Source: Paenibacillus sp. FSL K6-1330 (GTDB taxonomy: Bacteria; Bacillota; Bacilli; Paenibacillales; Paenibacillaceae). Taken from it: 64,000 nucleotides of DNA. The stretch spans positions 4,849,501 to 4,913,500 of the forward strand of contig NZ_CP150269.1 of NCBI RefSeq assembly GCF_037976825.1, written 5' to 3'. A model generated the notes under the pieces. That model was not told where the DNA came from, did no database searches, and was given only the letters and a program-made list of their open reading frames with translations. Position 1 is the stretch's first letter; the number at the start of each line of letters is the position of its first letter. Below are positions 8,684 to 19,000 of the stretch, in pieces. A program made the translations under genes and the position numbers.

Positions 8684-9595
8684 TTAGGAAAATACTTTCA
8701 CAGGAACGATAGCCCCTGTCTCCTCTTGCTGCTGATAGATTCCCAGAAAGTTTTCCTTTATATCATACAAGCGAATAGGCTCCGAGCTGTCAACAGGTGG
8801 TTCTACCGCTCTCGAGGACAAGCGCTGTCCCTGCAGGGCAGCATCCGTTTTCTCTTCAGAAACCGTATGCTTCGGCAGATAATCAATCGCTTGATCCACG
8901 GGAATAAGCCGGGTGTGCAGCGTTTCATCCTTCATGAACTGCTCAATTTGCTCCAGGGTTAAGCACTGCTCCTCCGTGATTCCCGCCGATACTGTGCGTA
9001 CCAGCTTAACCATGACAGACGGCACGCCGAGTTTCCTCCCGATATCCACGCAAAGCGTGCGGATGTATGTACCTTTGGAGCACAATACTCGAAAAGAAAT
9101 TTCCGTATACTCCCCTTCAGCATCAAAATCCGTCATTTCGATTTCATGAATCGTTACGGTCCGGCTCTTGCGCTCCACGGTCTTACCTTCTCTGGCAAGC
9201 TCGTATAATCGTTTACCATTGATTTTGACAGCGGAAAACATGGGTGGGATCTGAGAAATCTGGCCTGTAAAAGATTGCAGCGCTTCAAGCGCCTCTTCTC
9301 TGGTCACATGAACATCATCTGCCGTCTCTACTACTTGCCCAGTGATATCCTCGGTATCCGTCGAATATCCAAGACGGAGGACCGCGTGATACTCTTTAGG
9401 CAGTTCCTGAAGGTATTCCACTACTCGCGTGGCCCTCCCCAGGCATAACGGAAGCACGCCTGTTACTTCGGGGTCCAGCGTACCCGTATGTCCAATTCGC
9501 TTCAAACGAACCATTCCACGAACCTTCGCCACCACATCGTGGGATGTCCAGCCTGCCGGTTTGTGAACGGCCAAGATGCCTTCTAATTGCGTCAT
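8684..9595 (-). CDS. truB: tRNA pseudouridine-55 synthase
   Basis: Isomerises U55 to pseudouridine in the T-loop of tRNAs. The catalytic Asp lies in GHTGTLDPEVTGVLP near residue 40; other family segments are KPAGWTSHDV, PPMFSAVKINGKRLYELAR and CSKGTYIRTLCVDIG. The C-terminal PUA-like region has weaker conservation. 303 residues is normal. The ATG overlaps the nrnA stop (ATGA), implying translational coupling within the infB operon. Confidence 0.97.
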   Translation of the reverse strand: MTQLEGILAVHKPAGWTSHDVVAKVRGMVRLKRIGHTGTLDPEVTGVLPLCLGRATRVVEYLQELPKEYHAVLRLGYSTDTEDITGQVVETADDVHVTREEALEALQSFTGQISQIPPMFSAVKINGKRLYELAREGKTVERKSRTVTIHEIEMTDFDAEGEYTEISFRVLCSKGTYIRTLCVDIGRKLGVPSVMVKLVRTVSAGITEEQCLTLEQIEQFMKDETLHTRLIPVDQAIDYLPKHTVSEEKTDAALQGQRLSSRAVEPPVDSSEPIRLYDIKENFLGIYQQQEETGAIVPVKVFS

Positions 9596-10569
9596 AGCTT
9601 TAATCTCACCTGCTCTACTACTCTAGGGATGATGTCATGAAGGGAGCCTTCAATGCTGCAACCGGCTGCCCGAACATGGCCGCCTCCTCCAAATAACTGG
9701 GCTAATGCCGCAACATCCACTTTTCCGGCTGAACGCAAACTCGCCTTGACCATTCCGGATTTCAGTGACTTGAATAGAATCCCGACTTCAACTCCTTGAA
9801 TGTTTCGGGGGTAATTCACAATCCCTTCCAGATCCTCGCTAACGGCGCCGCATGATTCCATAAACTCAGGCGTTACGTATACCCAGGCTATTTTACCATC
9901 ATCCGACACACTTAACGTATTTAATGCCTGAACCAGCACTTTCATCTGTGGAAGCGTCATTTCCTCTAGTAACGTTTCCGCAATTTCAGGTCCGTTCACG
10001 CCATAGGACAACAGATCGGAAGCGATGCTCATAACCTTGGGCGATGTATTCGAGTACCGAAAACCGCCGGTATCCGTTAGCAATCCCGTATAAATCGCTG
10101 TTGCAATATCGGCATCCCAGTCCACTTCAAACAAATTCAGCAAATCATAAAGGATTTCTGCGGTTGCTGCCGCATCCGGCACGACCAGGTTGACGGCTCC
10201 ATAACGATCATTTGTTGGATGATGGTCAATATTAACGATGCTTGCCTGATCGGCAAATACCTGTTTCGTATAGCCTACTCTAGCAAAATCCGCACAATCC
10301 ACACAAATGACGTGAGAGAACGTTCTTCCTGGCTGCTCTTCAGACAGATTGAGAATGTCTTCTGCATGCCACAACATTTTCATGCGTTTTGGAATGGGCC
10401 CCTCATTAATCATCGTGAATTTCTTGCCCAGACATGAGAGAAGCCAGCCCACCGCAAGGGTGGAACTGACTGCATCTCCATCGGGCTGAACATGCGACAC
10501 AACCAAATAATCATCGTGCTCCAGCAGGAACGATTTCACCTGCTGCAGCTCTTGTTCATAGGTCTGCAT
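9592..10569 (-). CDS. nrnA: Oligoribonuclease / pAp phosphatase NrnA
   Basis: DHH-DHHA1 phosphoesterase that degrades nanoRNAs of a few nucleotides and dephosphorylates 3'-phosphoadenosine 5'-phosphate. It has 325 residues. The N-terminal DHH domain shows SHVQPDGDAVSS, VDCADFARVG and the IDHHPTNDRYG motif. The C-terminal DHHA1 domain ends with FGGGGHVRAAGCSI. A GGAGAGG precedes the ATG. It lies between rbfA and truB, the normal B. subtilis place (YtqI is a paralogue elsewhere; this position equals YlxP-region operons of related genera). Confidence 0.93.
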   Translation of the reverse strand: MQTYEQELQQVKSFLLEHDDYLVVSHVQPDGDAVSSTLAVGWLLSCLGKKFTMINEGPIPKRMKMLWHAEDILNLSEEQPGRTFSHVICVDCADFARVGYTKQVFADQASIVNIDHHPTNDRYGAVNLVVPDAAATAEILYDLLNLFEVDWDADIATAIYTGLLTDTGGFRYSNTSPKVMSIASDLLSYGVNGPEIAETLLEEMTLPQMKVLVQALNTLSVSDDGKIAWVYVTPEFMESCGAVSEDLEGIVNYPRNIQGVEVGILFKSLKSGMVKASLRSAGKVDVAALAQLFGGGGHVRAAGCSIEGSLHDIIPRVVEQVRLKL

Positions 10570-10599
10570 TCGCCCTCTCCTTTATAAAAACGAACTACT

Positions 10600-10953
10600 C
10601 TATTTCTCTTCGCGATCCACGATTTCGGTCAGCAGCTTCTCAATATGGCTGCCATATGCAATGGAATCATCGAATTTGAAGATCAGCTCCGGCACATGCC
10701 GAAGTCGGATCCGCTTGCCCAGCTCGGAGCGGAGAAAGCCGCTTGCCTTCTCCAACCCTTTTAAGGAAGCTGCCTTCTGCTCGTCGTCGCCGAGCACGCT
10801 CAGGTATACCTTCGCTTGAGACAGGTCATTTGTAACATCAACACCGGTCACAGTAATGAAACCGATTCTTGGGTCTTTCATCTCCGATTGGATCAGTTGG
10901 CTGAGCTCTTTTTTAATCTGCTCGCCTACGCGCCCAGTTCTGATTTTTGCCAT
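10600..10953 (-). CDS. rbfA: Ribosome-binding factor A
   Basis: KH-like fold assembly factor that binds the 30S subunit near helix 1 of 16S rRNA and supports late maturation and cold growth. 117 residues, normal length. Typical segments are [34 protein letters not shown] and [15 protein letters not shown]. It lies 19 bases downstream of infB, as in most bacteria. Confidence 0.97.
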   Translation of the reverse strand: MAKIRTGRVGEQIKKELSQLIQSEMKDPRIGFITVTGVDVTNDLSQAKVYLSVLGDDEQKAASLKGLEKASGFLRSELGKRIRLRHVPELIFKFDDSIAYGSHIEKLLTEIVDREEK

Positions 10954-10972
10954 GGTCTGATCACCTCATTCG

Positions 10973-13639
10973 TTAGCGCTCTACTGTCTCCATGATGAAG
11001 GCTTCGATTACGTCTCCTTCTTTGACGTCGCTATAGCTTACCAAGGTAATACCACACTCATAACCTTGTGCCACTTCTTTAGCGTCATCTTTAAAGCGCT
11101 TGAGGGAATCGATCTTGCCTTCATGAACGACAATGCCGTCACGGATCAAGCGAGCTTCTGCGTTACGCGTAATTTTACCGGATGTCACCATACATCCTGC
11201 AATCGTACCCACTTTGCTCACTTTAAAGGTGCTGCGGACTTCCGCATGACCGATCACGGTTTCTTTGTACTCCGGATCGAGCATCCCCTTCATAGCTTGC
11301 TCAATTTCCTCGATTACATTATATATTACACGGTGCAGACGAATATCAACCTTTTCCTGCTCGGCGGTTTGTTTCGCTTGGACGTCCGGACGAACGTTAA
11401 AGCCGATAACAATCGCGTTGGAGGCAGCTGCCAAAATAATATCGGACTCCGTGATCGCCCCGGCACCGCTGTGGAGAATTTTGACGCGAACGCCTTCCAC
11501 TTCGATTTTGTTCAAGGAACCTTTCAGTGCCTCAACAGAACCTTGTACGTCACCTTTGATAATCACGTTAAGATCTTTGATCTCGCCGTCCTTAATGTGT
11601 TGGAACAGGTCATCCAGCGTCACGCGAGTATTCGTGTTCAACTCGGATTGACGATGGGTAATCGCACGCTTATCAGCGATATTACGCGCTTTACGCTCAT
11701 CCTCAAACACCATAAACGGATCGCCGGCACCTGGAACTTCAGTCAAACCGGTAATTTCAACTGGTGTTGAAGGACCCGCTTCTTTTAATCGACGGCCTTT
11801 ATCGTTCACCATCGCACGAATACGTCCAAAGCAGTTGCCCGCTACGAAGGCGTCGCCCACTTTCAATGTACCATGCTGAACGAGAATGCGTGCTACCGGA
11901 CCTCTGCCTTTATCCAGCTCAGCCTCAATAACGGTACCGCGTGCGCGTTTGTCAGGATTTGCTTTGTATTCATTCACTTCTGCTACCAGAAGAATCATTT
12001 CAAGCAAGTCTTCCAGACCCATCCGCTGTTTCGCCGAAACGTTAACAAAGATGGTATCTCCGCCCCACTCTTCAGGCACTAACTCGTATTCCGTCAATTC
12101 TTGTTTAACTTTATCCGGGTTAGCATCCGGTTTATCGATTTTGTTCACGGCAACGATGATCGGCAAACCTGCTGCTTTCGCATGGTTAATCGCTTCGACT
12201 GTCTGTGGCATTACGCCGTCGTCAGCCGCAACCACGATGATCGTCATGTCCGTTACTTGTGCACCACGGGCACGCATGGCTGTAAACGCTTCGTGACCCG
12301 GTGTATCCAGGAACGTAATCTTCTTGTTATTGATCTCGACTTGGTAAGCACCGATATGCTGCGTAATACCGCCAGCTTCGCCACTTGATACGTTCGCGGA
12401 ACGGATCGCATCAAGCAGCGTCGTTTTACCGTGGTCGACGTGACCCATAATAGTAACAACTGGTGGACGCTCTTTCAGTTCTTCAGGAGCATCGTTTTCT
12501 TCAACGGTCTCAAAACGATCTTCCTCTACCGGAATTTTCACTTCGACTTCTACACCGAATTCACCAGCGAGCAATAGAATCGTATCGATATCCAGCTCCT
12601 GGTTGATGGTGGCCATCACGCCGAGGAAAATCAGCTTCTTGATGACTTCGGAAGCGTCCTTATGAAGCAGCTTCGCCGTTTCACCGACGGTCATGTTGCC
12701 ACGGACGATAATTTTCTTCGGCGTGTTGTCGATTTTCTCGCGAGGCGGCTGCTGATTATATTGATTCCGGCCGCGGTTGTTCTTTCCACCGCGATTGTTG
12801 CCACGGAATCCTCCCTGACGGTTGTCATCAAAACGTTTGGAGTCTGAACGATTGTTATTGTTGTTTCTGGAATTGCGGTTCTGGCCGTTGCTGTTATTGC
12901 TATTGTTATTGTTGGATCCTGAGAAACCGCCTCCGGTTCCACCCGGCTTGCTCTGTGGACGCGCTCCGCCTTGGTTGTTGCTGCCCTGCGGACGCGTTCC
13001 ACCTTGATTATTGCCTTGCGGACGTGCGCCGCCTTGACCTCCGCCCTGAGGACGTGATCCGGTCTGCGTGCTGCCGCCTGGTCTGGATGATTGGCTACGA
13101 TTGTTCTGCTGACTTCCTTGTGCGGAGCCAGACTGAGTTCTTCGGGTATCCTGCCCTCCTTGGGGGCGCTGGGAACCTGAAGTGTTCTGAGTGTTTTGAT
13201 TCGTTCTACTATTCATACCTACCTGCTTTTCCTGTTGTTTTTTGGGCTGGCTTTGACCTTGTTGTCCTGGTGCTCTCTGTCCTGAATTACGCATACCGTC
13301 CTGCCCATTACGGTTGCCTTCGGCACTTACACTAGCGGAAGTGCCTTCTGTTTTTGCATTGGATACAGTTGCAGCCGCATTGGCTCCGGAAACCGCTGGT
13401 TTACGGTTCTCGGTTCGGGAAGCGTCACCACTATCCCGTTTGGCTGCTGCATTGGATTTGATATCTTTGAAAAACTGCTCTACCTTGGACACCGTATCGT
13501 TCTCCATTACGCTCATATGGTTATTGACCGGAATGTTCAAACGTTTGAGGATCGTGATGATTTCTTTACTGCTCATGTTCAACGATTTAGCATATTCGTA
13601 TACTCGAAGTTTATTGTCTTTGTTTTCCTGTTTACTCAA
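10973..13639 (-). CDS. infB: Translation initiation factor IF-2
   Basis: GTPase that brings fMet-tRNA to the 30S subunit and promotes subunit joining. It has 888 residues. An N-terminal IF2_N helix bundle ([18 protein letters not shown]) is followed by an unusually long Gln/Gly/Asn/Arg/Ser-rich linker of roughly residues 65-300, then a second IF2_N-like domain, the G domain ([38 protein letters not shown]), domain II and the C-terminal fMet-tRNA-binding domain. The start is a TTG six bases after GGAGGTGG, inside the last codons of ylxQ (8-base overlap). An internal shorter form may exist but is not shown by the sequence. Confidence 0.97.
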   Translation of the reverse strand: MSKQENKDNKLRVYEYAKSLNMSSKEIITILKRLNIPVNNHMSVMENDTVSKVEQFFKDIKSNAAAKRDSGDASRTENRKPAVSGANAAATVSNAKTEGTSASVSAEGNRNGQDGMRNSGQRAPGQQGQSQPKKQQEKQVGMNSRTNQNTQNTSGSQRPQGGQDTRRTQSGSAQGSQQNNRSQSSRPGGSTQTGSRPQGGGQGGARPQGNNQGGTRPQGSNNQGGARPQSKPGGTGGGFSGSNNNNSNNSNGQNRNSRNNNNNRSDSKRFDDNRQGGFRGNNRGGKNNRGRNQYNQQPPREKIDNTPKKIIVRGNMTVGETAKLLHKDASEVIKKLIFLGVMATINQELDIDTILLLAGEFGVEVEVKIPVEEDRFETVEENDAPEELKERPPVVTIMGHVDHGKTTLLDAIRSANVSSGEAGGITQHIGAYQVEINNKKITFLDTPGHEAFTAMRARGAQVTDMTIIVVAADDGVMPQTVEAINHAKAAGLPIIVAVNKIDKPDANPDKVKQELTEYELVPEEWGGDTIFVNVSAKQRMGLEDLLEMILLVAEVNEYKANPDKRARGTVIEAELDKGRGPVARILVQHGTLKVGDAFVAGNCFGRIRAMVNDKGRRLKEAGPSTPVEITGLTEVPGAGDPFMVFEDERKARNIADKRAITHRQSELNTNTRVTLDDLFQHIKDGEIKDLNVIIKGDVQGSVEALKGSLNKIEVEGVRVKILHSGAGAITESDIILAAASNAIVIGFNVRPDVQAKQTAEQEKVDIRLHRVIYNVIEEIEQAMKGMLDPEYKETVIGHAEVRSTFKVSKVGTIAGCMVTSGKITRNAEARLIRDGIVVHEGKIDSLKRFKDDAKEVAQGYECGITLVSYSDVKEGDVIEAFIMETVER

Positions 13640-13958
13640 TATACTCCACCTCCGACATTGTCTCCATTTTCTTGGAGATCATTTCTGCGAATCCTTGATC
13701 CGTAACTGCCAGCACAACCCGCTCGGGTTTACCTACACTTGTGCCCAGACTTTCCCGGTCAAATCCGATTACCAGAGGGATATTGTAAGTACCGCATTTA
13801 TCGCGGAACTTCTTTGTTGTATTAACTGAGGCGTCACCCGCCAGAATAACCAATTTTGCATCAGAAGACCGGATGGCTTTGAGCACGATCTCATCCCCGG
13901 TAACCACCTTACCTGCCCTCATGGCCAGGCCGAGCTGAGAAAGCGCCCTATTCATCAT
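13632..13958 (-). CDS. rplGA: L7Ae-family RNA-binding protein YlxQ
   Basis: About 108-residue L7Ae/L30e/Gadd45-fold protein; Bacillus YlxQ/RplGA binds kink-turn RNA. Typical residues are [30 protein letters not shown] and a C-terminal helix. The start is the Met-Met at 13958/13955 (MMNRALSQ), inside the end of ylxR. The frame is open further upstream to 14027, but that stretch duplicates ylxR coding sequence. It is co-transcribed with nusA and infB, the standard arrangement. Confidence 0.9.
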   Translation of the reverse strand: MMNRALSQLGLAMRAGKVVTGDEIVLKAIRSSDAKLVILAGDASVNTTKKFRDKCGTYNIPLVIGFDRESLGTSVGKPERVVLAVTDQGFAEMISKKMETMSEVEYIE

Positions 13959-14259
13959 CGGCAGCACTCTCTTTTGCAGCCAGGAATTCATCTTCCACCT
14001 TGATGAAATCCTGTGCCAACTGTTCATAGATCTCAGGTTTCACATGTTGTTTCAACGCTCGATCCAGTGCTTTATTTTTGTGTGCCAGCTTGAAGCAGGA
14101 AACTTTGCCGCATAAATACGCTCCCCGTCCCGATTTTTTGCCGGTGAGATCGATCAGGACAGCATCCTCGGGCGTCCTAACAATCCGGATAAGCTCTTTC
14201 TTCGGCATCATTTCCTGACACGCTACACATTTACGCAGCGGTATCTTTCTCTGTTTCAA
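13948..14259 (-). CDS. rnpM: YlxR/RnpM family RNA-binding protein
   Basis: 103-residue DUF448 protein. Members bind RNA, and in B. subtilis YlxR (RnpM) has been reported to modulate RNase P. The family motif GRGAYLCGKVSCFKLAHKNK is present around residues 46-65. The N-terminus has a Cys pair (RKCVACQEMMPKKELIR) suggestive of a structural site. It starts 26 bases after nusA and overlaps ylxQ by about 11 bases. Confidence 0.93.
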   Translation of the reverse strand: MKQRKIPLRKCVACQEMMPKKELIRIVRTPEDAVLIDLTGKKSGRGAYLCGKVSCFKLAHKNKALDRALKQHVKPEIYEQLAQDFIKVEDEFLAAKESAADDE

Positions 14260-14284
14260 GACGACAACCCCCTGTCATTTGGAA

Positions 14285-15382
14285 TTAATCGACAGAGACG
14301 GAATCCTGGTGCATTTCACCTGATTGGGACTTCGGTCTGCCAAATTCCTGCTCCGCCTGACTTTCGCTCTTAATATCAATCTTCCAGCCTGTCAGCTTCG
14401 CCGCGAGACGAGCATTCTGGCCTTTGATCCCAATCGCAAGCGAGAGTTGATAATCCGGAACAATTACACGCGCCATCTTCTCATCTTCAAATACTTGAAC
14501 TTCAAGTACTTTGGATGGGCTGAGCGCATTGGCCACGTATTCTTCAACCTGATCGGAATAACGCACGATGTCAATTTTTTCGCCGCGAAGCTCATTGACA
14601 ATCGTCTGTACGCGCATACCCTTAGGTCCTACGCAAGAACCAACCGGATCGACTTCATCGTTGCGGGAAAATACCGCAATTTTGGAGCGGAATCCAGCTT
14701 CACGCGCAACCGAGCGAATTTCAACGACGCCATCAAAGATTTCCGGCACTTCAAGCTCGAACAGGCGCTTCAAGAGGCCCGGATGCGTACGGGACAGCAT
14801 AATCTGCGGCCCCTTGGTTGTGTTCTCAACCTTGGTAATGTAAGCTTTGATCCGGTCGCCATGCTTGAACTTCTCGTTAGGCATAAGCTCGGTAAGCGGC
14901 AAGGCCGCCTCGATCTTGCCAAGGTCGATATAGATGTTGCGTAAATCTTGGCGCTGCAGCGTACCCGTTACGATATCATCTTCCTTGTCAATAAAAGCGC
15001 TGTAGATCAGGCCTCGTTCGGCTTCTCTAATGCGCTGGGTAACAACTTGCTTTGCCGTTTGAGCTGCGATCCGTCCGAAATCACGCGGCGTAACCTCGAT
15101 TTCCGCTATATCTTCAATCTGAAAATGCGGATTGATTTCCCGGGCCGCATGCAGCGAAATTTCAGTCCGCGGATCCAGCACCTCGTCCACAATCAGCTTC
15201 CGCGCGAACACCTTGATGACACCCGTATTGCGATTCATGTCTACCCGTACATTTTGCGCCGTGTTAAAATTGCGCTTGTAACTCGAGATCAGTGCCGCTT
15301 CAATGGCTTCAAACAGCACATCTTTGCTGATGCCCTTTTCTCTTTCCAACTCATTCATCGCTTCAATAAAATCCATACTCAT
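14285..15382 (-). CDS. nusA: Transcription termination/antitermination factor NusA
   Basis: RNA polymerase-binding elongation factor that stimulates pausing and intrinsic termination. It has 365 residues with the Gram-positive layout: N-terminal polymerase-binding domain (FIEAMNELEREKGISKD), S1 domain (IVTGTLQRQDLRNIYIDLG) and two KH domains (ACVGPKGMR-like GSCVGPKGMRVQTIVNELRGEKID and IGIKGQNARLAAKLTGWKID). It lacks the C-terminal acidic repeats of E. coli NusA, as expected for Firmicutes. It is the second gene of the rimP operon. Confidence 0.98.
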   Translation of the reverse strand: MSMDFIEAMNELEREKGISKDVLFEAIEAALISSYKRNFNTAQNVRVDMNRNTGVIKVFARKLIVDEVLDPRTEISLHAAREINPHFQIEDIAEIEVTPRDFGRIAAQTAKQVVTQRIREAERGLIYSAFIDKEDDIVTGTLQRQDLRNIYIDLGKIEAALPLTELMPNEKFKHGDRIKAYITKVENTTKGPQIMLSRTHPGLLKRLFELEVPEIFDGVVEIRSVAREAGFRSKIAVFSRNDEVDPVGSCVGPKGMRVQTIVNELRGEKIDIVRYSDQVEEYVANALSPSKVLEVQVFEDEKMARVIVPDYQLSLAIGIKGQNARLAAKLTGWKIDIKSESQAEQEFGRPKSQSGEMHQDSVSVD

Positions 15383-15414
15383 TGAAAATCGGTTCCCCCT
15401 TTCAAAACTTCCGT

Positions 15415-15876
15415 TTAAAAAATGATGGCCAATCTGGCACTGGCTACTTTTGCATATGGAATCACGTGCTGCTTCTTGACGGTTTGAATGACTAGCTCCT
15501 CGTTATCGAAGGATTCCAGCTTGCCTTCAAACTCTTTCAACCCGTTAATCGGCTCGTATACCGTAACAAACACGTTCTTGCCGACTGACTTCGCAACATC
15601 CTCTTTTTTCTTCAGGGGACGTTCCGCGCCAGGAGAAGAGACTTCAAGAAAATAAGCTGTCGGAATAGGATCGTTCTCGTCCAGCTTCTGGCTCAGGTAT
15701 TCACTGATTAAACCGCAATCGTCAATGTCAATGCCGCCGTCTTTATCAACAAACACGCGCAAGAACCAGTTGCTTCCTTCCTTAACGTATTCCACATCTA
15801 CCAGTTCAAAGCCGTGTTCGTCCAAATACGGCTGCACCATTTCTTCCACAGTCGTTTTAATCTTTGATGTGCTCAA
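15415..15876 (-). CDS. rimP: Ribosome maturation factor RimP
   Basis: Assembly factor for the 30S subunit, about 153 residues. The start is a TTG at 15876, nine bases after GGAGG (15886-15890). The open frame extends to 15936 but that part lies in the leader hairpin and lacks a ribosome-binding site. Typical segments are [37 protein letters not shown] and [14 protein letters not shown]. It is the first gene of the nusA-infB operon, behind a strong sigma-A promoter. Confidence 0.95.
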   Translation of the reverse strand: MSTSKIKTTVEEMVQPYLDEHGFELVDVEYVKEGSNWFLRVFVDKDGGIDIDDCGLISEYLSQKLDENDPIPTAYFLEVSSPGAERPLKKKEDVAKSVGKNVFVTVYEPINGLKEFEGKLESFDNEELVIQTVKKQHVIPYAKVASARLAIIF

Positions 15877-15915
15877 AGAACATAACCTCCAAGTTGATTT
15901 CCTATATACCAAAGA

Positions 15916-15943
15916 GTAAAGAGTGGGTTGCCCCACTCTTTAC
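15916..15943 (-). promoter_or_regulatory. Leader hairpin upstream of rimP
   Basis: A perfect 12-bp inverted repeat (GTAAAGAGTGGG / CCCACTCTTTAC, 4-base loop) lies between the rimP promoter and its ribosome-binding site, so it is in the 5' leader of the operon mRNA. On the minus strand it is followed by the imperfect T-tract TCTTTGG. It could be an attenuator or a weak terminator for transcripts arriving from polC. Confidence 0.7.
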
Positions 15944-15975
15944 ACAACGGTTTTATCTCCATGATTACCAAAAAA

Positions 15976-16004
15976 ATTATAACATAGTCTGGTAATAGTG
16001 ACAA
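15976..16004 (-). promoter_or_regulatory. Sigma-A promoter of the rimP-nusA-infB operon
   Basis: On the minus strand TTGTCA (-35, 15999-16004), a 17-base spacer and TATAAT (-10, 15976-15981) give an 11-of-12 match to consensus at ideal spacing. The predicted start near 15968 makes a leader of about 90 bases before the rimP TTG. This promoter would serve nine genes through ribF. Confidence 0.88.
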
Positions 16005-16007
16005 GTA

Positions 16008-16032
16008 TGACTCCTTGACTGTCAAGGCGTCA
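16008..16032 (-). terminator. Dyad between polC and the rimP promoter
   Basis: TGACTCCTTGAC and GTCAAGGCGTCA form a near-perfect 12-bp dyad (one mismatch, minimal loop) 24 bases after the polC stop and immediately upstream of the rimP -35 box. No T-tract follows. It could end polC transcription or be a protein-binding site next to the promoter. Confidence 0.45.
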
Positions 16033-16055
16033 CGGCCATGAAAGGATGACAAGAA

Positions 16056-19000
16056 TCAGAACAATGACAACTGATTGCTCTCCGGCAGACCGCGGAAGCA
16101 TCCCATTTGGGTCAACAGTTCCACGGCGGTTTTGCTTGCCTTCGATTTTTGCTGGAAATCCTCTATGGAGAGGAATTCACCGAATTCACGTGCGGCAGCA
16201 ATATTGCGGGCGGCATTATCACCGATGCCCTGCAGTGCAGAGAACGGCGGAATGAGCGAATTTCCATCCACCTTAAATCGGAGCGCATCCGATTCATACA
16301 GATCGATGTTCTTAAACGAGAAGCCCCTTGCCGTCATCTCCAGCGCCATCTCCAGAATTGGCAGCATCCCTTTTTCCTTCGGGCTTGCTCCGAAGCCCAG
16401 CTGCTCAATCTCTTCAATTCGGCGATAAATCGCCTCATAGCCCTGACAGCATAATTCGATATCGAAGTCCTCGGCTCGAACCGAGAAGTACGTTGCATAA
16501 TATTCTATCGGATAATAAAGCTTGAAGTAAGCCGTCCGCACCGCTGAGATAACATACGCAGCGGCGTGGGCTTTCGGGAACATGTACTGGATTTTGAGAC
16601 AGGAATCAATGTACCACTGCGGCACTTTGCATTTCTTCATCTCGTCAATCCATTCCTGTGACAACCCCCGGCCTTTACGCACACTTTCTGTTATCTTAAA
16701 TGCGAGGCTAGCATCCATGCCTGCCTTATAAATCAGGAACAACATGATATCGTCGCGGCAACCAATAACGGTTTTGATGTTGCATGTACCATTCTTGATG
16801 AGCTCTTGAGCATTGCCGAGCCAAACGCCGGTTCCATGTGATAGACCTGAGATTTGCAACAAGTCGGCAAAACTCGACGGCTGCGATTCCACCAGCATCT
16901 GGCGTACAAATTTGGTTCCCATCTCCGGAACGCCGAAGGTGGCCACCGGTGAGCGTATTTGCTCCGGCTTGACGCCCAGCGCTTCCGTTGAGTTAAACAT
17001 GCTCATCACTTTCGGATCGTTCATCGGAATGGTCGTTGGATCCACGCCGGTCAAATCCTGAAGCATTCTCATCATGGTTGGATCATCGTGCCCGAGTATA
17101 TCAAGCTTGAGCAAATTCGCTTCAAAGGCATGATAATCGAAATGCGTCGTTTTCCACTCGGCGTTGACATCGTCCGCAGGGAATTGCACCGGCGTAATCT
17201 CTTCCACTTCGATGTAATCCGGCACAACGACAATACCGCCGGGATGCTGGCCCGTGCTTCGCTTGACGCCGGTACAGCCTGACGCAAGCCGATTCAACTC
17301 CGCGCCCCGCCAGCGCTTGTTGTTGTGTTCCTCGTATTTTTTAGCGAAACCAAACGCCGTCTTCTCTGCCACGGTACCGATGGTTCCGGCACGGAATACA
17401 TTCTCCTCGCCAAACATCTCTTTGGTGAAATTATGGGCATGCGGCTGATATTCACCGGAGAAGTTCAAGTCAATATCCGGAACCTTATCCCCTTTAAAAC
17501 CCAGGAAGGTTTCAAAAGGTATATCCTGTCCCTCGCCTTTCATCATGTTTCCGCATTCCGGACAAGCTTTGTCCGGCAAGTCAAATCCACTCGGCACGCT
17601 GCCGTCCAGGAACCATTCGCTGTGCTTGCAGTCGCTGTTCAAGCAAATGTAATGGGCGGGAAGCGGGTTAACCTCGGATATGCCGAGGAATGTGGCAACG
17701 ACGGATGAGCCTACGGAACCCCGTGAACCAACCAAATAGCCGTCCCGGTTCGATTTCTTCACCAGTTTCTCGGAAATCAAATAGTTCGCTGAGAAACCGT
17801 ATTTAATGATCGGCTCAAGCTCTTTCTCCAACCGGGCCACTACGACTTCCGGCAAGTTCTCGCCATAAATGGACTTGGCCGTGTCGTAGCAGGTGTTGCG
17901 GATTTCTTCATCCGCGCCATCCAGAATCGGCGTAAACAGCTTATCCGGGAACAATTCCAACTCTTCAAAGCGGTCGGCCAGCTCGCTAGTGTTCGTTACA
18001 ACAACTTCATAACATTTGTTTTGTCCCAAAAACTCGAACTCTTCGAGCATTTCTTCCGTAGTCCGAAAATGCGCGTCAGGCTTGCGCATATCCTTGAGCG
18101 GGCTGAAACCGGTAATCCCATGGATGGTAATGTCCCGGAACAGCTTATCCCGCGGTTCAAGATAGTGCACGTTTCCTGTGGCGATGACTGGCTTCTTCAG
18201 CTTTTCGCCGATGCGCACGACTTTGGAAATTGCGGTTTTGATCTCTTCGGGACTGCCCACCAAGCCTTTGTCCACCAAATGCATATACATCGTCAATGGC
18301 TGAATCTCTAGAACATCGTAGAAGTCCGCAATCTCTTCGGCTTCCTCCTCCGTTTTGTTCAGCACCGTTTCGAAGAACTCCCCTTTTTCGCAGCCGGATA
18401 GCACCAGTAACCCATCTCGCATCTCTTGAAGCTTGGATTTAGGAATACACGGCACTCGCTTGAAATATTCGGTATGTGACATGGAGATCAGTTTGTACAA
18501 GTTTTTCTTGCCCGTCATATTCAAAGCATAAATGCCGCAGTGGAAAGGACGGGTATTGGACAGATCCTTACCGACGTAATCATTGAGGCGGTCCAGCATC
18601 TTGACGCCTTTGGTTTTGTCCACATCGCTAAGGAGCCCGTTCAGGATTCCAGCCAGTGCAATCGTATCGTCAATCGCGCGGTGATGGCTTTCGAGCAGTA
18701 CCTTATACTTATCTGCCAATGTGTTAAGACGATGATTTTTAAGTCCCGGATGCACCAGACGTGCAAGCTCCAGCGTATCCAGGTAGGGATTGTCGAGCGT
18801 ATCCATCCCGGCATTCTTGAGTGCTGCCTGAATGAACCCCATGTCAAATCGAGCGTTGTGAGCCACAAGTACGGCATCCCCAACGAATTCAACAAACTCT
18901 TTCAATACCGGCTCCAATTCAGGGGCATCCTTAACCATATCGTCATTGATATTGGTCAATTGCTGGATATGATATGGAATTCGCTCATGCGGGTTAACGA

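Noticed and set aside
12950..13080. Direct repeats that could suggest a CRISPR-like or VNTR array
   Set aside because: They are irregular, in frame and encode the low-complexity linker of IF-2; there are no spacer-repeat units.
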